The notes beneath the pieces were generated by a model. The model saw only the letters and a program-made list of their open reading frames with translations. It did not search any database and had not been told where the DNA came from. 64,000 bases of DNA, taken from Phylloscopus collybita. Lineage: Eukaryota; Chordata; Aves; Passeriformes; Phylloscopidae. Where the stretch lies: the NCBI GenBank assembly GCA_027886175.1, contig JAJNNQ010000002.1, positions 1,058,001 through 1,122,000 of the forward strand, in the 5' to 3' direction. The first letter of the stretch is position 1, and the number at the start of each line of letters is the position of its first letter. A program made the translations under genes and the position numbers. Positions 41,001 to 53,000 of this stretch are shown piece by piece.

Positions 41001-44000
41001 CAAATCAGGGCTAAGCCTGGATATTTTAACTAAGTCTCTAATACTGGACATTAATTTTGAGATCTGAGATATCCAACCTTGCTAAACAAATGAAATATCC
41101 CATTATCCCACCTAGTTAATAGAGGGACATATGTGAAGGTCACCACATTTATTTCAAAGATGCAAGTTGTAATAGGTACAAGAATTATGTTAAATGGGAA
41201 AAATGTGTTCTGAGATGAGAACCCAGGCTGCAATTCAGCAGCTGGAGATTTATTTTGGGTTCAAGAAGAATCTGTGAGTCCTGGATGTGCCTCTTCAAGG
41301 ATATCTCAAGGAAGAAGGAGTGAGGATGAGTAAGGAGCTGTGGCAGCAGTCAGAGCACAGCAGGGCAGCTCTGTGAGTAGGAAAAGAGAGTGCAAATCCA
41401 TGAAGTTTGTGGAAGACAACAATACATGTGAAATAAGGAGCTCAGAGCTGGTATTGTGCTTTTTTCTGAGGAGGAAACTGGTAGACAACAGGTATAAATC
41501 TGTTGAGGACTGCGCAGTTTTGCTGTGGGAAGCCAGGGTAAATCCAAAAGGATCAGGATCTCTATTCCCACTAGGAAATTTTCATTTCTCTTTCCTCTCT
41601 TTGTGGCTGGCGCTCACCCATCCTTGACAACATTCCTCTGTCACAACCTTCACAACTTTCCCCTGTCACTTCCTCACCCCTCCCTGGAGACACCCTCAGT
41701 TTGTAACACATTTTACCTGCATCCTCCAGCTGTGCCTCCGTTTTTCCAAGAGGAAATGACCAGCCAGGAAGGGGTGGAAGGTGGAACGGCCACTTTGCGC
41801 TGCGAGCTGAGCAAGGCCCCTGCCCGTGTGCAGTGGAAGAAGGGCCAGCACATCCTCACCTCGGGCACCAAGTACAGCATGAGGCAGGAGGGACGGGCTG
41901 TGGAGCTGGTGGTCCATGGCTTGGACCTGAATGACAGTGGGGATTATTCCTGTGTGTGTGGAGACAAGACCAGCACGGCTGCCCTGACAGTTCATGGTAA
42001 CGTAATCCTTGGGGTGAACGTCCTGCAAACCTGCCCAAATCTCTACTGCCACGTTCCTGTCCCTTCCTGTTTGCTTGGGCTTCTGGTTCCCTTGGACTCT
42101 CTGTGCCTCCTTCTTTTGTAGAATTGGGAGAAACATTCCCTGTTGGTGTTTGTCCCCCTCGGCTGTGCTGGTTCCAATGCTTCACTGTCCCATCTGGGTC
42201 ACCAGAAAGTGATGCCTTGGGAAGGCTGACCTGGAACAGAGACTGGACAGAGCCAGAGAATAAAACTGATATTTATTGGAAGGCCTTTAGAACCTTTAAG
42301 GCCTTTAGGATACATCTTGGGCAGGACAATAGCCTGGCCAGGGCTACATCCAAGGTGGACCCAAAATGGTCACAAAATGGAGGCCTGGTCACGAGGTCTC
42401 ACACTTTGATCAGTTCTGGTCCATTTGCACTTTGGGGTTGAATTGTCCAATTCCAGCTCCAGCTGATGCAGTCCCATCCTTCTTGTTTTCTCCCCTCAGC
42501 CACTGCTGTTTGTGCTTTTGGGCCTGGAAACTTGTCCCAGCTGTGCTTGGTGTGCAGCAGGAGCAGGATTTGTTTTGTGTCCCTGCTGTGTGCAGAGCTG
42601 AGTGACCCTGGATGTGAGGCTGAGAGCTGCACCCCTGGGCAGCACAGAGTCTGGAAAACACGAAAGCTAAAACTTAAACTTTCATTTGCTCTCACTTTCC
42701 TTGCCCTGATCCAGTGTCCAGGGAAGCTGGGGAAGATTTTCCATTGTGTTCCACTGACCTGGATCAGGGCTTGGTATTGCCCCATGAAACCTCTCCCCCA
42801 GGACCTCACCAAGCTGCGTTTTAAGGAAAATTCACCCTCTCTGTGGTAATTCTTTTACTCTTCAGTGCTGCCTCCAGAATTCAAGAGAGAGCTGAAGGAC
42901 CTGGAAGCTGTGGAAAATGGCACAGCTGCTCTGCAGTGTGAGCTGACAAAGCCTGCTGAGGTGGAGTGGAAGAAAGGGCAGGAGATGCTCAAAGAGAGCA
43001 GCAAATATGAAATGAGTCAGGATGGTGCTGTTGCAAAGCTGATTATCCATGAGCTGGAGGAGGAGGATGCTGGAGTTTACACCTGTGTGTGTGGAGATCA
43101 GCAGACAACTGCCACGCTGACAGTCAATGGTAAAAAACGAAAGGGAAAAGGCTGTAACATTTTCCTGAAAATAAAAATAGCAACTGTGATTTAGTGTTGC
43201 TTAAGGAAAAGACTGTAAGTGGTAAGGTGTGTAGAATAGCCTGGTCTATGCAGCTCATGGAGTTGGCCAGGCAGAAAATGGGAATTGCAATGCAGAACTA
43301 AGTGCATCTTTTCTGTATTTTGCTGTCAGAATAATCAAAATCTCTCCTGCAAGTGGCCTGCCTCAGGAGAGAATCTGAACCCTTAAAATTCCCTGCCTTA
43401 AGAGGGAGTATGAACTCTTGCAAGTCTCTGTATTAGGGGAGAATCTGAACTCTGAAAATTCCCTGCTGACCTCCAGAACACTTCTTCAGTGATCAGGGCA
43501 GCACACTGGCTTTACAGTAGGAAAACTATTATTCCATTTTTAGATCATAGATTAGGTTCTATGTATTTCACGGCAAATGTAACTTCTTGGAAGCCATTTC
43601 TTCTTGCTCTGCAGATATTCCTATTACTTCTTTGGAGAAATATCTTCATAGTTTGAATCTAGAGCATTGAGGTTTAGAGACATCTGGGGAAAAGAAAAAC
43701 CCTCTCTTTTGGTGCTTTCATTTTCCCTTGACTTCCTTTTTGCCAAGCCCCAGCTGCAGCAAGTCCAAATCACGTTTCTATTTTATAGCCCTACCAGCCC
43801 TTTTTAAGCAAGAGCTTCAGGACACCGAGGCAGAAGAAGGTGGCACGGCGACACTGAGGTGTGAGCTCACCAAACCCAAGGCTCCAGTGGAGTGGAGGAA
43901 AGGGGATGTCACTCTCTACCCTGGTCTGAAGTATGAGATGAGGCAGCAGGGCTGTGCTGCTGAGTTGGTCATTTATGACCTGGAGCTGGACGATTCAGGG

Positions 44001-47000
44001 ATTTACAGCTGCGACTCCGGACACCAGCGGACAGCGGCTGTGGTGGCCGTGCATGGTAGGCAGTGGTGACCCTTGGCTCCATAGGAGTGGAGTGAAAGGA
44101 GCTTTTTTCCTGGTGCTCTCTGCAGCCATTGATTTGTTTTTGCTGCTGGTCCACACCAGAATAAGTGTTCTTCATGGGCGTGGCACACAGCAGGGTAGAA
44201 AGGTTCTTCTTGCAGTATCTGAAGTGTGAAAGCAATTAAATCATAGAATCCCAAAATAGTTTGGGTTGGGAAGGAGTTTAGAGCTCATCTCATTCCATCC
44301 CCTGCCATGGGCAGGGACAGCTTCCACTAGACTAGGTTGCTCACAGCCTCAGCCAAGCTGGCCTTGAATGTTTTAATGATGTAAAAATATGTTGAGCCCT
44401 CCTGCCCAGAGTGCAGGGAGTGTGGCTGGACATGGGAATGGGATAAGGGATGCCTGATTGGATGTCATGCCTGCCTGGGATGGCAAGAGATGCACCAGTT
44501 TAGGGACAAGGAATTTCTATGATATATAAATGTGCTGTTTTGTTACTGGAGGCTTTGAACTTTAAGTGCAAATTCTGACTGCAGACAACTTGAATCCACA
44601 CCTGTTTTTCCTTCATTCCTTCTACCATCCAGAGCAAGGCCTTAACTGAAATCTGGATTTCTTTTCCCATTTATCACTCCACTGTGATCTCTTACCAAGA
44701 GATCAATACTAACTTGATCTTTTATAGATTGATAGAAGCCTTGTTTGGGGCAGAAATTCTCTTTGTTTAATATTGAAAACTCACAGACTTCTGTTGAAGG
44801 GACAGGATCTGTGTAAGAGAGGCCATTCCCAGTGATCTTTGCCTAAAGCATCCATAACTCTTCCCTAGGAAAGTCTTACTCCTTCAGACCCCAAACCAGG
44901 CCATTCTGTTGACCACTAAGATCAGATCTTTCCTAACTTTGCTTTCCTCAGCTCTTGGTTCCCTTAGTGGTTCAAGAAAGATTCCACCAAGACAGAGAGT
45001 TGCATTCCCAGGATTATGGAATCATTAGAATAAGCCATACCTGAGGGATGATGGTGGGACTGGACCCTTCTTGCACTAAAACACTCTTGAAACGTTTTCC
45101 TCTCAAATTTTACAGCGCTGCCCATCACGTTTAAGCAACCTTTACAAAGTAAGGAATTTGAGGAAGGAAGCACAGCCACCTTCTGCTGTGAGCTGTCGAA
45201 ACCCAGCGCTGCAGTGGAATGGAGGAAAGGAGGAGTGGGGCTGCAGCCCAGCCAGAAATATGAAATGAGGCAGAGGGGATGCCTGGTAGAGCTCTTGATA
45301 CACAATCTCAGATTAGAAGACACAGGAGAATACAGCTGTGACACAGGGGATCAGGAAACCAGGGCAGCTCTGAATGTGAAAGGTATGTGGTGTGAGGGAA
45401 TAGGTTCCTCCAATGGGCAAAATAGCCATTTTGATATGAATATTTTGAAGTGAATTATTCTTATTCTCTATGAATATCTTCCTTTTCATCTGATGTATTA
45501 GGATTTTTTTTTCATTTTTAATGAGAATGGAAGAGGATGATGTTTTGTTTCTCCTGTGCTCCGTTTGAGTTTTGGGTTCTAATAGGAAATACCTTCAAGC
45601 TTTGTGCCTGAGGAGAAATTAAAGAAACAGCAATGATTTAATATAACATCTGGACATTTCGCATAACGCGTTGTTTGAATATTTAAAAAGAATATTTTCT
45701 TTCAAATCCTGTGAGAAGACAGACAACGACATCCCTGACCTCTCAAGGCTGTCCATGGAGTTTCGAAGTTCTTTGCTCTTGAGATCATTGTTAGATCAAC
45801 TGAGGGATAAAATCATTCAGTGAATTCACCACTGGGAAGGATTTGAGTCAAGGAACAAAGGAAATAAACGTTTTGAGCGCAGACAGCTTCTTCTGATGCA
45901 GCAAGATCTCCTAGTTGTGCCAGGAAAAGTAGAAAACGTGGATCCAACCTAGGAATATCACAGTGAAAAGCAGAGTGTCTGCTTCAGTATTCATCCAAGA
46001 GTCACTCTGTGTTAACCAGACTTTACTCGGGCTTCACTAAAAGGTCCTGTTGATCCTTTTCTCTTCTCTTTTAGCTCTGCCAGTTCTTTTCCAAAAGCAG
46101 CTCAAGGACAAGGAGGCAGACGAAGGAGCCACGGTGAAATTCCAGTGTGAGCTGACAAAGGATAACGCGGCCGTGGAGTGGAGGAAAGGCACCATGGAGC
46201 TCTTCCCGTGTGCCAAATATGAAATTAAATTAAGTGGGCGCACAGCTGAGCTTGTGATCCACAATGTAGAGCCAGAGGATGCCTCTGATTACACTTGTGA
46301 CACGGGAGACCAGCAGAGCACTGCAGCACTCAGAGTGAATGGTTAGCATTGCACCCGCCTGGGATGGAGGAGAAGAGGCGTTGGTGGAACTGTGTCAATG
46401 ATGTTGTTTAACCCAAAAGTTGAGATAAATGAGGAAAAGAGCTGCTCAGTCACAAGGCAGAGTACAGAGTGTTGGATCTGGTGGGACAGGGTTCCTATCT
46501 AAGCCTGTAAAGCACAGAGTGCAGTGCACTGACCCCTTCCTCTGATATGATAAAAGCAAGAAATTCTGTGTCATGGGGATTTTGAAATACTAACAGAACT
46601 TTTTTTGGCACTTTGCAATTTTTTCTGGCTCACTTGAGTCAATAGCAAAATCACACAGCATTTACAAAAGCATTTTGAGGTTGCTATTTTTAATCTCCCT
46701 GTGAAGATCCGGAGAATGCTGTGCTTAACCAAACCAGGAATATTGTCTGTGGTTGATCACAGAATCACAGAACGGGTCACAGGTCCAACCTCCCTGCTCA
46801 AACACAGCCATCCCAGCACCATCTATGAAATGTTTGTGATTGTCTCAAAGATGGGTGGAATTTGTGGCTTTGATCTAAGCCATAGCTTTTCAAGCAACCT
46901 ATTTTTGCTGACTGACTCAAAAAGCAGCCACAGGGTCATTTACAGGGTGAAAGAGCCCAGTGATTGCTTTACGGTAGTGTTTTTACTGGAACCACAGGCA

Positions 47001-50000
47001 CTGAGATTCCTGTTTTTCCAACTGCTCACACACACCCCATGGATATCTCCTCCTTATTTCCATCAGTGACAAGCTGTTGTTGGAGCTGTTCCATGCTCCA
47101 CTTGAATAAATGTCCTTTTGTGCATCATCTGGAAGGACTCACTGATGATGATCTGGGTCTTGAAAAGACAGCTGAGAAATCAGAAATTAGTTTAAAGCTT
47201 TACATTATTTAGGTCTTGGAAATCAGGAGTATTTCTGTAAAAGTGAACAGATTTCCACTGCTTTAAACAGAAAGTGCCAGGTTTTGTTTCGTCAAAACCT
47301 TTGTGTGTTGGAGTTTCCAATATGCTGAGCAGATGCATAGAAGGTGTGATGTGGATTCCCTGGACTTTACAGGATATAAATATATTTGGGGAACTTTCTG
47401 TTCCTCTGGATGTACACAATGTAGTTTATAGTGGGGGAAAAAAAATGGTTTTATACTCATATCATCATTTAATGCAAAATTGTTCTGCACCAGCAGAGCC
47501 CAGGTGCCTTGTGCTGACCTGCCATTCAAGCAAACAGCTCATGTATTATTTATTTCTCATTCTGCAGCCATCAAACCCCAGCTGAAGCAGCAGCTGAGGA
47601 ACGAGGAGGTGGAGGTGGGAGGAACAGCCAGGCTGCGCTGCGAGATTTCCGTCAGCAAGGCAGAAGTGGAGTGGAGGAAGGATGGAGTGCTCCTGCACTC
47701 CAGCTCCAAGTATGAAATGTGGCAGGATGGGACCCTCCGGGAGCTCCGTGTTCACCGCCTGGAGCCTGGGGATGCTGGAGAATATTCCTGCAAGGCTGGA
47801 GACCAGACGAGCTCTGCCAAACTCACCGTGAAAGGCAAGACCTGTTTGTTGGAACAAGGAGGTTTTCCCTTTAGGAAGCCGAGATTTGGCCACGTGACTG
47901 AGTTAGACAGGCATGCATTGCATAAAATGAGTTATTGGGATCAACACGGAGCATAGGGAGGGTATCATAAAAAAAAAAAAAAAAAAATCGTATTGTCAGT
48001 GGATGCACCAAAGCAAAGATTGACTTGGTGGACAGGAGAGGATGAGGCAGCTGTAATCTGTGACTCATGGCTTGGAATATTTGCTTGACATCACGTGCAT
48101 GGGACTGAACAGATGGTCCAGCCCCAGCTTCCAGTCACACGGCAGCTGCATCTGGCCTAAATATCATTGCAGAGCTTAGGTTGGACCACTGGTGTGGAAC
48201 AAACACCCCCAGCATCTCCACAGGCTACTCCACGTCGTAGATCCCCTGCACATCACACACAGCTGCACCATTTTTCCATGCAGATGGTGACCTCAGTTGT
48301 AGGAATATCCACTGTGCTTGCTCAGAGGGAGATTGGGCTGCTTTTTGAATGGTTTGACTCGACGATTTTAGAAGTCTTTTCCAACCTTAGTGATTTTATG
48401 ATTCCTTTGGTATTCCCCAGTGGGTTGGGGGTATTTGCAGCTTCTGCCTGCTGGGGGTTGCCTGTATGATGCTTGCACAGGTGCCCAGCTGTCCTAGAAG
48501 CAGGACTCAGGCAAACTGCAGTGCCAAACTGCTGTGCTCACATTAACCCAGTGAGTTCTGCTGGGAGGACAAAGCCAGTCAGGGCCTCAGCCAGTTTGGA
48601 GCATCAGCATGGAGTAAAATGCAAATCTGTTCACAGAAATACAATGGAGAGGGTCAGGCTTTAATGTTATCCTGTGAAGATGTCCAAGTGTAAATGGAAC
48701 AAATTTCAAAATCCTGATTTTGGCATCCAGCATTCATGCCTTTTTCACCCAATCAAACATAATTTAAAAAAAAATCCAATATGCAATGTGTCTCTTAGCA
48801 AGGACAAGTGGTAAAGCCAGCATCCAGAAGTCATTTGTCCTGTTGCCAAGTACACTGAAAGCAGAGTTTGAAATGTGGTTTGAGAGGCTCTGCTCTCTCC
48901 ACCCTTGGAGGTCCTTGAAGGACAAGGTGCTGAGCAACCTGGGCCTGCTTTGAGCAGTGGTTGCAGCAGATGACTTCCAAAAGTCTGCTGCAGCCTGCAT
49001 TATTCTTGTTTCTGATGCCTTGGGAAGGCTGACCTGAAATAGAGACTGGCCAGAGCTAGAGAATAAAGTAGAGATTTATTGAAAGGCCTCAAGGATACAC
49101 CTTGGGCAGGACAAGAGCCTGGCCAGGGCTATACCCAAGGTGGACCCAAACTGGACACAAAATGGAGGCTTGGTCACGAGGTCTCACACTTTGATCAGTT
49201 CTGGTCCATTTGCACTTTGGGGTTGAATTGTCCAATTCCAGCTCCAGCTGATGCAGTCCCACCCTTCTTGTTTTCTCCCTCCAGCCCCCGCTGTTTGTGC
49301 TTTTGGGCCTGGAAACTTGTCCCAGTTGTCCTTGGTGTGCAGCAGGAGCAGGATTTGTTTTGTGTCCCTGCTGTGTGCAGAGCTGAGTGACCCTGGGTGT
49401 GAGGCTGAGAGCTGCAACCCCTGGGCAGCACAGAACCTGAAATACATGACAGCTAAATCTTAAGGCATCAGTTCCATGATCTGATCTATGTTTTCCCTTC
49501 CATTTCCCTTTTCTGCCTCCTTGCAGAGCCTGATGTGACCATTGTGAGCGGCCTCAAGGACACGGTGGTGTCCGAAGGGGACGATGTCACCTTTCGGTGC
49601 CAGGTTTCCCACGAGAACGCCAGGGACGTGGAGTGGAAGCTGCAGGATGTGGCCCTGCAGAACAACGAAATGAACGAGATCTCAGTGGAAAAGGGCAAGA
49701 TCCACACCCTGACCCTGAGGAAGGTGACTGAGCAGGACATTGGCACTGTCACATTCCGGGTGGGACCCCACACGTCGACGGCAGAGCTCACGGTGAAAGG
49801 TGAGGGCTGCCTGTGGTGTGGAAAGGGAGCAGTGTGAGCAGGGGGTGCTTCGCCTCTGCTGGCAGCAAATTCAAGGCCATAATTCACCCCTCGTGTCTTG
49901 GGGGTGCTCGTGCTTCAAAGCATCAGTGACAATCACCACGGTTAAACAGGGGACATTTCAGCATCCTCCCAAAGCTCACTGATTCCTGGAGGAATTACTG

Positions 50001-53000
50001 GCTTGGCTCCACTACTTGGATGGATAGACCTGGAATTTTCATTGCTGCCACTACCCCTTTTAGAATTAAAGAATAATTTGGGTCTGGAGGGACCTTTAAA
50101 AGCCATCTGGTCCAATCCCTCTACATCTTCAACTGGATCAGGTTGCTCAGATATGGTTTTTTTTATTTCTTTATTTCTCTAAATATTATTTTGATTAAAT
50201 TCTTCATCCAAAATCCTTCTCCTTCCCTCTTAGAAGCTTCTTTTAACCCATGAGTAAGTAACACGGAAGTCAGAGGATATTTTTTTTAATACTCAAGCTA
50301 TTGAGTGTTCAGCTGTAGCTTTAACAATGCAGGAAAAAAGACAAAGGTGCCTGGAAAATAAAGGAAGCAAAGCAAACAAATCCTTTGCTTAGTTTGTAAT
50401 TTCAGTGCCACCTCCAGTCTTTAAGGAGAAACTGCAGAGCAGGGAAGTGCAGGAGGAGGACGCAGCTGTCCTCTGCTGCCAGCTCTCCCAGCCCAGTGAT
50501 GATGTGAAATGGAAAAAAGGCCCCCAGGTGAGCTCCCTGAGCTCCAAGTATGAAATCAGCAGGAGGGAACAGTCCATACTTTAAAGATTTATCACTTAAA
50601 ACCAGAAGACTCTGGGAAATACACCTGTGACAATGGAAATGAGCAAACAACAGCCACTTTGACTGCTAAAGGTGGGGTGTGTTGGGGTTTTTTAAGATAA
50701 GAAACTTATTCCACTCCCTTAGTTAGCCTCTGCCAAGAGGATTTTTTCCTACTGTCCTTGACTTCAGATGTGCTGTGCTGTCAAAAGCACATGAGTCCTT
50801 TTGCTTTTGGAAGTCCTGTGGTGTCTTTAGCAAAGAAAATGCAGGGACCCAAGTGCAGGAATTACTTCCACACTTTGAGTCCCTATGGCCTCTCTCTGGT
50901 CACTCAGACAAGCAGGGCTGGAGCTAAAATTAAGATAGGACTGTTATTAATGCCTAATCATCCTTTGAGCTGTAGTTCTGCCTGGAAAAATGGTGATCCA
51001 GGTGAAATTGTTCAAACTTGGACACAGCTCCAGCCAATGAGCAAGGCACTTAAATGCTTCTAGTGCCAAAGATCTTTAAAATGGGTGTGACAGTATATGT
51101 GGGTTTTTTTGTTTTTTGGGGTTTTTTTTTCAAATCTGATCTGATACACAATATCAAGGTGACTTCTTCTGAGACACGTGATCAGGAAAAACAAAGATGA
51201 GCCAGGATATTGTTAAATCCCACCTTTTGAAATATCCCTGAGGGCTCTCCCATGAGGGGCATGCACCTGCCTGCAGTCACACTGACTCCACAACTCAAGG
51301 ATACCAGAATATTGGTGCTGTAAGCAGGTCCTCTGATGGTGTTGGCCAATTTGTGTCTCTGTATGTGATCTCAGCCACTCCAACACTCCCTGAAAAAAAA
51401 ATTCCAAACCCAGGAAGCTGAGGAAGCCTGTGCAGCCACACTGTAAATGCCAATTCATCCAACTGACTGAAAAAATATATATAAATATAAATAAATAAAT
51501 AAATAAATAAATTCAGCCAATTGGCTGAATTGATATTTACATATATATAAATACCAATAATATATATCTTTATAATAATGATATATATATTTATATATAT
51601 TTACATATATTAACTGTGGAACCACCAAGGTTCTGCCAGGGAACTGGACTTAAGGAGCTAAACTTCTACATGTGGCACTTCATAAATCCACCCATCAAAA
51701 CACCACCTTGACCCACCAGTGAGTGATACCATCAGCACAGAGACTGCCAGGGTTCCTTTCTCAGCTAGTCCAGTTTTCAAATAAGGAATATTATAGAATG
51801 ACATTTCTCCATGCCCTCTCCCAAATCCACAACCTGGGTAGCAGGAGTAGGATTTTGAGGTCTGGCTTTGGAGATACCCATTTGGAGATACATGCACTGA
51901 GATGCTCAAAATTCTGTATCCATGACCATTCCCGTGCAGGAAGGAACATAATCCTTGAGGTGCTCAGTGTATGCAGTGTCCAGTGATTCTTCAGGAGTGC
52001 TGAGTGCTTGGAGCTCCTGGGAACCCAGCACTTCCTGTCATTCCTTGTTTTGCTTTTAAACTAACTTTGGAATTGAGTTTGAACCAAATTTAGGACGGCA
52101 CCAAGGTTTCATCAAACACAAGGCTTAGTTACGCGGTCAGCAATGACACGTGATTTTTTTTTCCCCCTCTGATTTTTCTCGATTTAGCTTCTCCAGTCAC
52201 TTTCACACAGCCACTCAAGAGCCAACAAGCTGAGGAAGGTGGCACTGTCACTTTGAGCTGTGAGGTCTCCAAATCCAACTCCACTGTGCAGTGGAAGAAG
52301 GCGGGGACAGTGCTGCGACCCAGCGACAAATACAAGATGCGTCAGGAGGGGTCCGTGGCTGAGCTGACAATTTACAACCTGAGTGAAGCTGATGCTGGGG
52401 AGTACACCTGTGACACAGGGGACCAGCAAACCACGGCAGCAGTGCAGCTGAAAGGTGGGGCTTTGCATGGGTGTCTTGGTTTGGAAAGATGGATTTCTGC
52501 CAGGGAAACTGGGGTTCCCCTAGAATGGAGAATGCAAACCCCTCACACCCTGCTAAATTATAATTTTGCAATCAAGGACTCTCAGGCAAAGATGTTAGGG
52601 ATAGGAATAACAGTTCTTTACTAGGAATATTAACAATACAGATGTAATAGGAAACAAAACTACCTAACCAAACAAACAAATAAACAACAATTTTGGAAAA
52701 CCCTGACAGAGTCAGAGCCACAACCTGACACTTTGTGATTCAGGGTGTTGAAAGCAGTCTAAAAGTAAGTTCTTCTGAAGTGGCAGACGTGATTCTGTTG
52801 GAGCAGAGATGATTCTGTGGAAAAGCGGGTCTAGGGCTGGTGAGGAGGAGGTCTGGTGAGGATGAGGAGGGGGTCTGGGAATGGTGAGATGGAGTCTGGT
52901 GAGATGAAGTCCGGTCTTCCTCCCAGGAAAATTGGGTGAAAAACTAGCAGCTCTCGCGTCTGTGAGTCTCTGTTTATCCAGACAAACTGCCTGCTCCCCC

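Noticed and set aside
43367..43475. CRISPR-like array
   Set aside because: Only three imperfect units with no distinct spacers, in a vertebrate intron; a simple tandem repeat.
50528..50534. Internal donor CAG|GTGAGC as a rescue for exon 43
   Set aside because: Using it would end the exon in phase 0 while the next exon starts in phase 1, so it does not restore the frame.
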